DNA from: Duganella zoogloeoides | Lineage (GTDB): Bacteria > Pseudomonadota > Gammaproteobacteria > Burkholderiales > Burkholderiaceae_D | DNA: 64,000 nt | Direction of reading: 5' to 3' | Assembly (NCBI RefSeq): GCF_034479515.1 | Contig: NZ_CP140152.1 | Coordinates: forward strand, 3,658,001-3,722,000 | Shown: positions 26,369 to 39,494 of the stretch, one piece after another | Layout: every line of letters starts with the position of its first letter | Position numbering within the stretch: position 1 is the stretch's first letter | Notes under the pieces: model-generated | What the model was told of the DNA's origin: nothing | The model's database searches: none | The model's input: only the letters and a program-made list of their open reading frames with translations | Translations under genes and position numbers: made by a program

Positions 26369-26724
26369 GTCCTTACCGTTACCAGAGCATCGACCCCACC
26401 GTGCTGATGGAAGCGGCCGGCGACCACGGTACGTTCATCACGCTGTCGCATACCTTCCTCGAACATGCGCCGGGGTTGTTCGCCCGCCTGGAACAGGCGT
26501 TCGTTCGGCGCGACCATGCCGCCATCGCCGCCAGCAGCCACGCGCTCAAGGGCATGGCGATGCTGATCGGGGCGAACGAACTGTCGAGCCAATTGCAACG
26601 CCACGAGTCGGCCGCGCGCCAGGGCTGCGCACTCGATGCGGCGCAGGCGGAGCTGTCGCCGCTGCTCGCGCTGGTGATGCGCGAAGTCACCCAGAGCATC
26701 GTGCGCGCGGTGCCGCAGCACTGA
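26365..26724 (+). CDS. Histidine phosphotransfer (Hpt) protein
   Basis: 119 residues, all-helical. [22 protein letters not shown] is the Hpt signature with the phosphorylated His in SHALKG. It overlaps the upstream regulator by 4 bases and precedes the hybrid kinase by 13, so it likely shuttles phosphate between the kinase receiver and the HTH-REC protein. Confidence 0.9.
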   Translation: MSPYRYQSIDPTVLMEAAGDHGTFITLSHTFLEHAPGLFARLEQAFVRRDHAAIAASSHALKGMAMLIGANELSSQLQRHESAARQGCALDAAQAELSPLLALVMREVTQSIVRAVPQH

Positions 26725-26737
26725 GGCAAGGCCTGCC

Positions 26738-28939
26738 ATGATCATTGCCAGGCGCCGCTGGACCGCCCTCACCGCGCGCCGCACCACCGTCATCGTGTGC
26801 GTGGTGCTGCTGGCCATGCTGGGCGCCACCACGGCGCTGGTAAGCTGGCGCCTGTATGTCCACGAAATTGCCGACTGGCGCGATGAACTGGACAACCTCA
26901 CCCTGGTACTGGCCGAGAACACCGCCCAGACCATGACCTCCACCTACCAGGTGCTCGACAGCATAGACGCGCTGGTGGCGGACGCCGCCCACACGGCCGG
27001 CCCGTCGCCGGCCGCGCGCCGTGCAGCCTTCGGCAGCGCCCGCATGCACCAGGCGCTGCGCGACCGCATGAGCGTATCGCCGCAGATCGGCGTGGCCACC
27101 ATCATCGCCGCCAACGGCGACGTGATCAACTTCACCCGCAGCCACCCGGCGCCGGCCATCAACCTGGCCGACCGCGACTACTTCATGCACCACGTGCAGA
27201 ACGACTCGCCCAAGCCGTTTCTCTCCATCCCGGTGCGCAACAAGGGCAACCAGACCTGGACCTTTTATGTGAGCCGGCGCCTGAACGACGATGCCGGCCG
27301 TTTCGCCGGCGTGATCCTGGTGGGCGTGTCGTGCGATTTCTTCGGCGAGTTTTTCCGCAACGTCAGCCTGGGCGAGCATGCCGCCATCTCGCTGTACCGC
27401 AGCGACTTCACGCTGCTGGCGCGCTGGCCCGTGCGCGAGGCCATGATGGGCAAGCGCAACTTGGGCGGCGCCACGTACGATGTCATCACCGCCGGCAAGC
27501 GGCACGATGTAGTGCTCACCAGCAGCCCGCGCGTGGCCGACGGCATGCGCAAGGTGACCCGCATGGGCGCCGTGCGCGTGGTGCGCGATTACCCCCTGAT
27601 CATCAACGCCACCATCACCGACGACCTGCTGCTGGCGGGCTGGCGCGACAACCTGCGCATGCTGGGCGCGGTGGTCCTGCCCAGCATGATCGCGGTACTG
27701 GTGGCCTTTGTGCTGATGGCCTTCCTGCTCAAGCGCCGCGAGGAAGATGCGCGCCAGGCACTGGCCCTCAAGGCCGACGCCGACGCCGCCAACGCCGCCA
27801 AATCGCGCTTCCTGGCCATGACCAGCCACGAAATCCGCACGCCGATGAACGGCATCATCGGCATGAGCGAATTGATGCTCGATACCCGGCTCGACGCCAC
27901 CCAGCGCACCTACGCCGGCAATGTGCACCAGGCCGCGCTGGAACTGCTCCACATCATCAACGACGTGCTCGATTTTTCCAAGGTCGAAGCGGGCCACATG
28001 CAGCTCGAACGGCAAACCTACGCGCCGGCCCAGCTGATCGACCAGGTGCTGGCACTGCACCGCGCCAGCGCCGAACGCAAGCAGCTGCGCATCACCGTCG
28101 ATGTGGACAGCCTGCCGGGCCTCGTGGAAGGCGATCCGGCGCGGATGCGCCAGGTGCTGGGCAATCTGCTCAACAACGCCATCAAGTTCACCCCGGCGGG
28201 CACCATCGGCATCGGCTTCCAGGCCATCGCACCGGCCGCCGGCGCGCAGGCCGGGCAGTGGCGGCTGCGCTACACGGTCACCGACAGCGGCATCGGCATC
28301 TGCCCGCAGGCGCAGTTGCACCTGTTCGAGCCGTTCCGCCAGGCCGACAGCAGCATCGGCAACCGCTATGGCGGCACGGGCCTGGGCCTGGCCATCTGCA
28401 AGCACCTGGTGGAACTGATGGGCGGCACCATCCACTGCACCAGCGCGCCGGACCAGGGTTCCTGCTTCAGCTTCGAACTGCCGGCGCGGCTGGCGCCAGA
28501 GCCTGCGGCCGGCAGCGAACCCGTACCGGCCCCGGACTCCGCATCCGTGCCGGCGGCGGCAGGCCATGCGCTGCTGGTGGAAGACACGGAAATGAACCGC
28601 CAGCTTGCGCGCATCCTGCTGCGCAAGCTCGGCTGGACGGCCGACGAAGTGCACGATGGCCAGCAGGCGCTCGAGGCGCTGGCCACGCGGCGCTACGACC
28701 TGGTGCTGATGGACTGCATGATGCCGGTGATGGACGGCTACGAAGCGTGCCGGCGCCTGCGCGCGCGGGAAGCGGCCAACGGCTGGCCGCGCACGCCGGT
28801 CATCGCGCTCACCGCCAACGCCATCGACGGCGACCGCGCCCGCTGCCTGGAAGCCGGCGCCGATGGCTATCTGACCAAACCCTTCACTGCTACGGCATTT
28901 GCCGAGGCCATTCGTCGCTGCACCATTACGGATGCGTAA
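26738..28939 (+). CDS. Hybrid sensor histidine kinase with dCache-type sensor
   Basis: 733 residues. Two membrane helices (~20-42 and ~305-330) flank a periplasmic dCache-like domain ([21 protein letters not shown] is diagnostic). Then HisKA with phospho-His in [16 protein letters not shown] (~363), HATPase ([21 protein letters not shown]) and a C-terminal receiver ([20 protein letters not shown]). It should sense an extracellular small molecule and pass phosphate to its receiver, then to the Hpt protein. Confidence 0.92.
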   Translation: MIIARRRWTALTARRTTVIVCVVLLAMLGATTALVSWRLYVHEIADWRDELDNLTLVLAENTAQTMTSTYQVLDSIDALVADAAHTAGPSPAARRAAFGSARMHQALRDRMSVSPQIGVATIIAANGDVINFTRSHPAPAINLADRDYFMHHVQNDSPKPFLSIPVRNKGNQTWTFYVSRRLNDDAGRFAGVILVGVSCDFFGEFFRNVSLGEHAAISLYRSDFTLLARWPVREAMMGKRNLGGATYDVITAGKRHDVVLTSSPRVADGMRKVTRMGAVRVVRDYPLIINATITDDLLLAGWRDNLRMLGAVVLPSMIAVLVAFVLMAFLLKRREEDARQALALKADADAANAAKSRFLAMTSHEIRTPMNGIIGMSELMLDTRLDATQRTYAGNVHQAALELLHIINDVLDFSKVEAGHMQLERQTYAPAQLIDQVLALHRASAERKQLRITVDVDSLPGLVEGDPARMRQVLGNLLNNAIKFTPAGTIGIGFQAIAPAAGAQAGQWRLRYTVTDSGIGICPQAQLHLFEPFRQADSSIGNRYGGTGLGLAICKHLVELMGGTIHCTSAPDQGSCFSFELPARLAPEPAAGSEPVPAPDSASVPAAAGHALLVEDTEMNRQLARILLRKLGWTADEVHDGQQALEALATRRYDLVLMDCMMPVMDGYEACRRLRAREAANGWPRTPVIALTANAIDGDRARCLEAGADGYLTKPFTATAFAEAIRRCTITDA

Positions 28940-29035
28940 CATTCTCACCAAAAATCACTAAACAATTATGTATCCCCAAGGAAAATTAGCGTATATTTGA
29001 CACAATCATTGAATATAACGATTTTACCAATTTAC

Positions 29036-30262
29036 ATGCTGAAGAAAATTACCATCGAACAGCTTGCCCTCGGCATGCACGTCCACGCCGTGTGCGGCTC
29101 CTGGTTCGACAATCCCTTCTGGAGCAATTCGTTCACCATTGAATCCTTGCTCGACCTGGCCAAGCTGCAGGGTGGCCGCGTGCGCCAGGTCTGGATCGAC
29201 ACCAGCAAGGGCGCCGATGTGACTGCCCCCTTACCCGTTCCCCTGGCAGCGCCAGCGCCGACGGCATCGTCGCCCCCCGCCGCACATGAAGCGCCTCCGG
29301 CGCCAGCGCGCCCCGAACGCCCCACCAGCGGCACCGCCGACGAACTGGCGCGCGCCGCGCGCATCATCGCCCAGTCGCGCCGCGCGCTGACCACCATGTT
29401 CGGCGACATCCGCATGGGCCGCCTGATCGACGTGGGCCAGGCCACGCCGCTGGTGGACGATATCTCGGCCTCGGTGCTGCGCAATACCGGTGCGCTCATC
29501 AGCCTGGTGCGCCTGAAGCAGGCCGACGACTATACCTATCTGCACTCGGTGGCCGTGTGCGCGATGATGGTGGCGCTGGCGCGCCAGTTGGGCCTGGACG
29601 AAGACGAGGTACACCAATGCGGCATGGCCGGCCTGCTGCACGACGTCGGCAAGATGGCGGTGCCGGTTGCGGTCCTCAACAAGCCGGGCAAGCTGACGGA
29701 CGACGAATTCTCCAGCGTCAAGCAGCATCCGCTGGCCGGCCACGCGCTGCTGCTCAAGTCGGGCAATGTGCACCCGGTGGCGCTGGACGTGTGCCTGCAC
29801 CACCACGAACGGGTGGACGGCGCCGGCTATCCGCACGGGCTGCGCGGCGATCAACTGAGCCTGCATGCGCGCATGGGCGCGATCTGCGACATCTACGACG
29901 CCATCACCTCCAACCGTCCGTACAAGGCCGGTTGGAGCCCGGCCGTGTCGCTGCGGCGCATGGCCGAATGGACCCGCAGCGGCCACCTCGACGCCCAGGT
30001 GTTCGCCGCCTTCGTCAAGTGCATCGGCATCTACCCGCTGGGCACCCTGGTGCGGCTGCGTTCCGAGCGCCTGGCGGTGGTGGTCGATAACAGCCGCTCG
30101 CTGCTGGCGCCCGTGGTGCGGGTGTTTTTCTCGATCCGCAAGGACATGCACATCCCGCCCATAACGCTGGACCTGATGCACGACCAGGGCACCGAAGGCA
30201 TCGCCGGCTACGAAGAACCGGACACCTGGAACCTGGGCGACCTGTCCCATTTCTGGACCTGA
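29036..30262 (+). CDS. HD-GYP cyclic-di-GMP phosphodiesterase with DUF3391 domain
   Basis: 408 residues from ATG 29036, which begins the DUF3391-type N-terminal domain (MLKKITIEQLALGMHVHAV). After a Pro/Ala-rich linker the HD-GYP domain has LLHDVGKMAVP and HHERVDGAGYPHGLRG, so metal and GYP motifs are intact. It should hydrolyse c-di-GMP, promoting a motile lifestyle. A TTGACA at 28997-29002 looks like a -35 element for a promoter of its own, but no convincing -10 follows; co-transcription with the kinase 96 bases upstream is possible. Confidence 0.88.
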   Translation: MLKKITIEQLALGMHVHAVCGSWFDNPFWSNSFTIESLLDLAKLQGGRVRQVWIDTSKGADVTAPLPVPLAAPAPTASSPPAAHEAPPAPARPERPTSGTADELARAARIIAQSRRALTTMFGDIRMGRLIDVGQATPLVDDISASVLRNTGALISLVRLKQADDYTYLHSVAVCAMMVALARQLGLDEDEVHQCGMAGLLHDVGKMAVPVAVLNKPGKLTDDEFSSVKQHPLAGHALLLKSGNVHPVALDVCLHHHERVDGAGYPHGLRGDQLSLHARMGAICDIYDAITSNRPYKAGWSPAVSLRRMAEWTRSGHLDAQVFAAFVKCIGIYPLGTLVRLRSERLAVVVDNSRSLLAPVVRVFFSIRKDMHIPPITLDLMHDQGTEGIAGYEEPDTWNLGDLSHFWT

Positions 30263-30319
30263 GCCGATTCCGTCTAGAATGGCGCTACTGTTCAACCAAC
30301 AATAGCGAGACACTTTTCG

Positions 30320-31600
30320 ATGCCGGACATCTCTCAGGCAAGCGCGCGCCCGCTGGGCCGCCAGGACTACAAGACACTGTCGCTGGCCGCCCTCGGCGGC
30401 GCGCTGGAATTCTACGACTTCATCATCTTCGTGTTTTTCGCCACCACCATCGGCGCCCTGTTCTTCCCGCCCGATATGCCGGACTGGATGCGGCTGTTCC
30501 AGACCTTCGGCATTTTCGCCGCCGGCTACGTGGTCCGCCCGCTCGGCGGCATGGTGATGGCCCACTTCGGCGATCTGCTGGGCCGCAAAAAAATGTTCAA
30601 CCTGTCGATCCTGCTAATGGCCGTGCCCACGCTGCTGATCGGTCTTTTGCCCACGTACGCCAGCATCGGCCTGGCCGCCCCGCTGCTATTGCTGCTGCTG
30701 CGCGTGGCGCAGGGCGCGGCGGTGGGCGGCGAAGTGCCGGGCGCCTGGGTGTTCGTGTCCGAGCACGTGCCGGCGCGCCATATCGGCTACGCGTGCGGCA
30801 CGCTCACGGCAGGCCTCACCATGGGCATCCTGCTCGGCTCATTGATGGCCACCGGGATCAACAGCGTGTTCACGCCGCAGCAGGTGCTCGATTACGGCTG
30901 GCGCCTGCCCTTCGTGCTGGGCGGCGTGTTCGGCCTGGGCGCGATGTACCTGCGCCGCTGGCTGCACGAGACGCCCGTCTTCACCGAACTGAAACAGCGC
31001 AAGGCGCTGGCCGCCGAACTGCCGCTCAAGGCCGTGCTGCGCGAGCATCGTAGCGCGGTGGTGCTGTCGATGCTGCTCACCTGGATGCTGTCGGCCGCCA
31101 TCGTGGTCGTGATCCTGATGACGCCCACCCTGCTGCAAAAGGGCTATGGCTTCGATGCCCGCACCGCGCTCATGGCCAACACGGCCGCCACCCTGTGCCT
31201 GGCCGTGGGCTGCGTGGTGGCCGGCGTGCTGGCCGACCGCCTGGGCGCGCGCCGCATGCTGATCGGCGGCGCGCTGCTGCTGGCCGTTTGCACCTACGTG
31301 TTTTACACCACGGTGAAGGTGCGCCCCGACCTGCTGCTGCCGCTGTATGCGCTGCTGGGCTTTGCGGTCGGCGTGGTGGGCGTGGTGCCGAGCGTGATGG
31401 TGCGGGCGTTCCCCGCGCCGGTGCGCTTCTCCGGCCTGTCGTTCTCGTACAACCTGGCCTACGCCGTGTTCGGCGGCCTCACCCCGGTGATGGTCACGCT
31501 GATGCTCAAGGTGCAGCCGCTGGCCCCGGCCTGGTACGTGATGGCGCTGTGCGCGGTGGGCATCGCCACCGCGTTGTTCGTCAGGGACGGCCAGCGCTAG
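30320..31600 (+). CDS. MFS transporter, metabolite:H+ symporter (MHS) family
   Basis: 426 residues, 12 predicted helices. ALEFYDFIIFVFFATTIGALFFP and GYVVRPLGGMVMAHFGDLLGRKKMF are the MHS (ProP/KgtP/ShiA-type) signatures. Substrates of this family are organic acids, betaine or proline; the choice here is open. The 3-prime end overlaps the convergent outer-membrane factor gene by 20 bases. Confidence 0.87.
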   Translation: MPDISQASARPLGRQDYKTLSLAALGGALEFYDFIIFVFFATTIGALFFPPDMPDWMRLFQTFGIFAAGYVVRPLGGMVMAHFGDLLGRKKMFNLSILLMAVPTLLIGLLPTYASIGLAAPLLLLLLRVAQGAAVGGEVPGAWVFVSEHVPARHIGYACGTLTAGLTMGILLGSLMATGINSVFTPQQVLDYGWRLPFVLGGVFGLGAMYLRRWLHETPVFTELKQRKALAAELPLKAVLREHRSAVVLSMLLTWMLSAAIVVVILMTPTLLQKGYGFDARTALMANTAATLCLAVGCVVAGVLADRLGARRMLIGGALLLAVCTYVFYTTVKVRPDLLLPLYALLGFAVGVVGVVPSVMVRAFPAPVRFSGLSFSYNLAYAVFGGLTPVMVTLMLKVQPLAPAWYVMALCAVGIATALFVRDGQR

Positions 31601-33052
31601 CGACCTGGAGATCATCGGTCCAGCCGCCGCCCAGCGCCTGGAACAGCGCCACCGTGTCCGCGTACCGCGCGGCGCGGGCGGCGATCAACGCCACGCTGGC
31701 CTGCTGCCACGACTGCTGCGCCAGCAGCACCGCCGGGTAGGCCAGCGCCCCCAGTTGCCACTGGCGCTGGGCGATGCCGAGACTGCGGCGCGCGGCCTGC
31801 TCGGCGGCGTCCGCACTGCGCAGCGCGCGCGCATCGGCATCTACCGCGTGCAGCGCGTCGGCCACGTTCTGGAAAGCGGTGAGCACCACGCTGCGATACT
31901 GGAACGACGCCTGGGTGTACGCCGCCTCCGCCGCGCGCTGCTGGTGCCGCAAGGCGCCGCCCTTGAACAGCGGCTGCACCAGGTCCGCGCCGATGCTCCA
32001 GAACCCCGCCCCCGATTTGAACAGCGTGCCGGCATCGAGCGCCGAACCGCCCAGCGTGGCGGTCAAGGCGATATTGGGCAGGCGCGCGGCCCTGGCCACG
32101 CCCACCTGGGCGCTGGCCGCGTGCAGCTGCGCTTCGGCGGCGCGGATGTCGGGCCGGTGTTCCACCAGACGCGCCGGCACGCTCACCGGCAGCGTGCCGG
32201 CCAGGGCCAGGCTGTCGAAGTCCAGCACAGCGGCGCCGGGGCCGTCGGCCGGCATGCGCCCGCCCAGCACCGCCAGCAGGTTGCGCTGCAGGGCCACCTG
32301 CTTTTCCAGCGGCGGCACGCCGGCCTCCACCTGCGCCAGCGCCGCCTCCTGCGCCGCCACGTCGGCGCCGCCAACCTGGCCGGCGCGCTGCATGGCGCGT
32401 GTGGCATCGAGCTGGCGCCGGGCCAGGTCCGCCAGCTCGCGCGTGACGCCGAGCTGGGCGCGCAGCGCCGCCTCGCTGATGGCGGCCAGCACCACGTTGG
32501 CCGCCAGCGTCAGGCGCGCGGCATCGCCCTGGTAGCGCGCCACGTCCACCTGGGCGCCGGCCGCCTCCACCTGCCGCCGCACGCCTCCGAACACGTCGGG
32601 CGAGTACCCCACGTTCAGTTGCGCCGTGTGCAGCGAATACAGGTTGGCGCCAGCAGCCGTGGGGCTCGACAGCGTATCGGCGACGCGCTGGCGCGTGGGC
32701 GATACGTGCAGCGTGGCGTCCGGCCACCACAGTCCTTGCTGGGCGGCGGCGTTTTCGCGCGCGGCCTGCAACGCCGCCTGCGCGGCCTGCAAGTCCGGGT
32801 TGGCGGCCAATGCTGCTGCCACCAGCGCATTGAGCGGTTCCGAGCCGAAGCTGGTCCACCAGCGCCCCGGCACCTCCTGGCCTGCCGCCAGTCTTTGAGT
32901 ATGCTCGGGCTGCGCGGCTTCGCCGTCGAGTACTTGCGCCGTGTAGCGCTGCACCGTGGGTGCGGCCGGGGCGACGAAGTCGGGACCGGCGGCGCAGCCG
33001 GCGATCAGCATGGCCAGCGCGATGGCGACCAGTTGGGCAGCAATCACTTTTT

Positions 33053-33056
<4 letters not shown>
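31581..33056 (-). CDS. Outer-membrane efflux lipoprotein, NodT family
   Basis: 491 residues. MKKVIAAQLVAIALAMLIAGC is a lipoprotein signal, followed by two repeated outer-membrane-factor units (RWWTSFGSEPLNALVAAALAANPDLQAAQA; EHRPDIRAAEAQLHAA; GADLVQPLFKGG). It should form the TolC-like exit duct for the upstream RND pump. The start at 33056 overlaps the pump stop (ATGA); longer frames read into the pump gene. Confidence 0.92.
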
Positions 33057-36119
<3,063 letters not shown>

Positions 36120-36127
<8 letters not shown>

Positions 36128-37301
36128 CGAGCAGCACTCCATCCTTGACCACGATGCGCGCGCCGGCAGCCAGGCCGGACAGCACTTCAACGTTGTCGCC
36201 CACCTGCGTGCCCAGCGTCACCTCGCGCGCCGTGAAACGCCACGGCGCCGTTTCCACGAACACCCGGCTGGCAAAGCCGCCCTGCACCACGGCAGTCAAC
36301 GGCACCAGGATGGCCGGGCGGGTGCGCGCACTCAGGGTCGCCGTGGCGAACATGCCGGGTTTTAACCTGCCGTCGCGATTCTCGAACGGCACCCGCAGCT
36401 TGACGGTGCGGGTATCGGGATCGAGCATCTCGCCCACGTAGCGCACGGCGCCCTGCAACGGTTCGGGATAGGCATCGAGGCGGATATGAGCCGCCTGGCC
36501 GACGTACACCTGGGCCAGGTCCTTTTCCTGGGCATTGATGGCCACGAAGACGTGAGACAGGTCGGCGACCGTCATCAACGGCGCGGTGGCGTCGTTCCAG
36601 TACATGCCGCGCGCGGCGGACAGTTCCACCACGCGGCCGGCGATCGGGGCGCGCACCGCCAGTGTGCCGCCTTTCACGTCGCCGCCATGCGGAACGCCGC
36701 TCTGGCGCAGCCTGGCGGCGGCGCGCGCAGCCTCGCTGGCCGCCTGCGCGTAGTCGCTCTGCGCCTGTTCCAGGTCGCCCCGTGCAGTCAGTTGCTCGTG
36801 GTCGAGCGCCTGCTGGCGTTGCAGGCTGCTCGCTGCCAGCGTCAGTGCCGCCTGGGCGCGCGCGGCATCGGCGCCGGCCTGGGCCAGGTCGGGGGCGTCG
36901 ATCACGAACAGGATGTCGCCAGCTGTTACCGCGTCGCCCAGTTGCTTCTCCAGGCGTACCACGCGCCCCGCCATCGGCGTGGTGATTTTCACCAGGCGCG
37001 CGGGATCGGCTTCCACCGTTGCCGGCAACACGAACGGCGCGGCCAGGCTTTGCGACTGAACTGGCGCCACGACCAGCGTGCGGCGCAGCGGCGAGGCCGC
37101 CGGCACGACGATGGCGTCGGCTTCGCGCACCAGTTCGGGCGCAGGGGTTGCCGGCGCGGCGGCATTGGCGGTCTGCATCGCGTGCATGCCATGCGCGCCC
37201 CAGGCGATCAGGCCCACGGCAACCAGCCCGGCCAGCAGGAACGGGCCCGGGATGAAACGGGACCAGCGGCGGTCCACGGAGGTGTGTTTGGTATTTTTCA
37301 T
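36120..37301 (-). CDS. RND periplasmic adaptor (CzcB-like membrane fusion protein)
   Basis: 393 residues: N-terminal membrane anchor (FLLAGLVAVGLIAWG), a lipoyl/barrel-sandwich hybrid split by a helical hairpin (QAQSDYAQAASEAARAAARL), and C-terminal beta-barrel (KLRVPFENRDGRLKPGMFATA). GGGAGA precedes ATG 37301. It is the first gene of the adaptor-pump-duct operon and divergent from the two-component system. Confidence 0.92.
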
Positions 37302-37354
37302 GATGGTTCTCCCTGAAGCTACGGCCGCCATGGTACGAATTTATGCTGCACTGC

Positions 37355-37376
37355 ATCCTGAATACTTCTTCAGGAT
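37355..37376. promoter_or_regulatory. Inverted repeat between metal-efflux operon and its two-component system
   Basis: ATCCTGAA - TACTTC - TTCAGGAT, perfect 8-bp arms, centrally placed in the 122-base divergent interval. It is a natural target for the adjacent OmpR-type regulator. A T-run follows on the plus strand, so a hairpin terminator reading is possible but makes little sense ahead of a gene start. Confidence 0.55.
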
Positions 37377-37423
37377 TTTTTCCCACGCGCGCTGCTATAC
37401 TCGGGTTCCAGTCGAGGGCCCCC

Positions 37424-38104
37424 ATGCACATCCTGTTGGTAGAAGACGATCACAAAGCGGCGCGGCTGCTGGCGCGCGGCCTGGAGGAAGAAGGCTTCCG
37501 GGTGCAGGTCGCGCACGGCGCTCACGAAGCGACCACGCCGGCCGGCTTCGACCTGGCCATCCTCGACTGGATGATGCCGGGGAAGGACGGCGTGACCCTG
37601 TGCGCGCAATGGCGGCAAGCCGGCCACGAGTTGCCGGTGCTGATGCTCACCGCGCGCGACGCCGTGGCCGACCGCATCACCGGCCTTAATACCGGCGCCG
37701 ACGACTACCTGACCAAACCGTTCGTGTTCGAGGAACTGCTGGCGCGGGTGCGCGCGCTGCTGCGCCGCTTCGACCGCGCGCAGCCGGCCGTGCTGAAAGT
37801 GGCCGACCTGGCGCTCGATGCGCGCACCCGCACGGCCACCCGCGCCGGCGCCAGCTTCGCCCTCACGGCCAAGGAATATGCCCTGCTCGACCTGCTGATG
37901 CGCCATGCCGGCGCCGTCGTCACCCGCCTGCAACTGGCCGAGCAGGTATGGCACGCGGACCTGATCGCCATCGACAACCTGATCGACGTCCACATCAAGA
38001 ACCTGCGCCGCAAGGTCGATACGCCCGGCGCCGTGCCGCTGATCGAGACCGTGCGCGGGCGCGGCTTCCGGCTGGCCTCGCAGGCGGACATTGGCGATGC
38101 TTAG
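37424..38104 (+). CDS. OmpR-family response regulator (CzcR/CusR-like)
   Basis: 226 residues. Receiver: MHILLVEDDHKAARLLARGL, phospho-Asp in LAILDWMMPGKDG, KPF near 101. Winged helix: LTAKEYALLDLLMRHAGAVVTR and HIKNLRRKVD...VRGRGFRL. It begins at ATG 37424 since the receiver starts there. Divergent from the metal RND operon, which it probably activates. Confidence 0.93.
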   Translation: MHILLVEDDHKAARLLARGLEEEGFRVQVAHGAHEATTPAGFDLAILDWMMPGKDGVTLCAQWRQAGHELPVLMLTARDAVADRITGLNTGADDYLTKPFVFEELLARVRALLRRFDRAQPAVLKVADLALDARTRTATRAGASFALTAKEYALLDLLMRHAGAVVTRLQLAEQVWHADLIAIDNLIDVHIKNLRRKVDTPGAVPLIETVRGRGFRLASQADIGDA

Positions 38105-39494
38105 CCTGCGCCAGCGCCTGATCGCGGTGCACCTGCTGGCGATCCTGGCCGCCGTGGGCGCCACGGCGGGCGCCGGCTGGTGGGTGCTGTCGCAATCGGT
38201 CAACCGCCAGCTCGACACTGCGCTGCTGGCACTGGCCGAAGCCGAGGCGGCGATGCTCACCGACGGCGGCGCCGCCGTCATCCGCGTACACGAAGCGCCG
38301 CAAGGCAGCGCCCCGCCCTCGCTCACGCGGCTCGACCGGCTGGTGCAGATCATCGACAAGCAGGGCTGGATACTGGCGCGCAGCAGCAACCTGGGCACCG
38401 AGGATTTGCCGGCGTCGTCCCAGCTGCTCGAGCAACTGGCGGCCGGACGCACCGTGTTCGAGACCCTGCCCGACACCAGCGAGGAGCCGCTGCGCATGGT
38501 ATCCGTGCCCGCACGCGTCAAAGGCCAGCTGTACGCGGTACAGGTGGCCGGCTCGCTCGACGACGCCAACAGCACGCTGCGCTCGGCCGCGCTGCTGTTT
38601 GCCGCCATGGCGGTGGCGCTGATGGCGGCGCTGGGCTGGGCCGGCGCGCGGCTGTCGCGCAAGCTGTTCGTCGCGATCGAGAATATCGTCGAACAGGCCG
38701 GCCGCATCGAAGACAACCACCTGGACCGGCGCCTGCCGCACCCGGGCGGCGACGATGAAATCGGCCACCTGGTCACCACGCTCAATGCCATGCTGGAGCG
38801 GATCGAAGGTGCGTTCGAGACCCAGCGCCGCTTCACCGCCGACGCCTCGCACGAACTGCGCTCGCCGCTGTCGCGCCTGCGCGCGGAAATCGAAATCACG
38901 CTGCGCCGCCCGCGCGAGAGCGGCGATTACGTGGCCGCGCTGCGTTCGTGCCTGGAAGAAGTCGAGCGCCTGACCACGCTGGTGGAGGAACTGCTGATGC
39001 TGGCGCGGATCGACGCCGGCCAGGAGCGCGGTCCCGGCCAGCCGGTGGCGTTGACGGCACTGGTGCGCGACACCATCGCCCGCATGGAAGCGCCGGCGCG
39101 CGAGCATGGCATCGCCCTGTCGTACGCGGGCGCCGTGGCCGACCACATGCAGGTGGACCAGGCTGCGCTGGGGCTGGTGCTGCGCAACCTGCTGGAAAAC
39201 GCGCTGAAGTTTTCGCCGCCGGGGGGGCGCATCGAGATCGGCCTGGAACGTCAAGAAGGCGCCGTGCTGTTGACGGTGGCCGACCAGGGCCCGGGCATTG
39301 CCGCCGCCGAACTGCCATACGTGTTCGAACGCTTTTTCCGCGGCACCGGCGCGCGCGCCAGCGAAGTGGGCGGCGTGGGCCTGGGCCTGGCGCTGTCGCA
39401 ATCGATCATGCGCGCCGGCGGCGGCGCCATCACGGCCGCCAACCGCCCCGGCGGCGGCGCGCTGTTTACCGTACAACTACAAGAGACAACATGA
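38097..39494 (+). CDS. Sensor histidine kinase (CzcS/CusS-like)
   Basis: 465 residues: two membrane helices around a ~130-residue periplasmic sensor, HAMP (GRIEDNHLDRRLP), HisKA (TADASHELRSPLSRL, ~251) and HATPase (NLLENALKFSPPGG, ADQGPGI, GGVGLGLALS). ATG 38097 lies within the end of the regulator gene, so the pair is coupled. It should sense periplasmic metal for the neighbouring efflux system. Confidence 0.92.
   Translation: MLSLRQRLIAVHLLAILAAVGATAGAGWWVLSQSVNRQLDTALLALAEAEAAMLTDGGAAVIRVHEAPQGSAPPSLTRLDRLVQIIDKQGWILARSSNLGTEDLPASSQLLEQLAAGRTVFETLPDTSEEPLRMVSVPARVKGQLYAVQVAGSLDDANSTLRSAALLFAAMAVALMAALGWAGARLSRKLFVAIENIVEQAGRIEDNHLDRRLPHPGGDDEIGHLVTTLNAMLERIEGAFETQRRFTADASHELRSPLSRLRAEIEITLRRPRESGDYVAALRSCLEEVERLTTLVEELLMLARIDAGQERGPGQPVALTALVRDTIARMEAPAREHGIALSYAGAVADHMQVDQAALGLVLRNLLENALKFSPPGGRIEIGLERQEGAVLLTVADQGPGIAAAELPYVFERFFRGTGARASEVGGVGLGLALSQSIMRAGGGAITAANRPGGGALFTVQLQETT

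Noticed and set aside
28997..29025. TTGACA as a promoter or TTG as the start of the HD-GYP gene
   Set aside because: No acceptable -10 at 16-18 bases, and the DUF3391 domain begins exactly at ATG 29036, so the longer start is not used.
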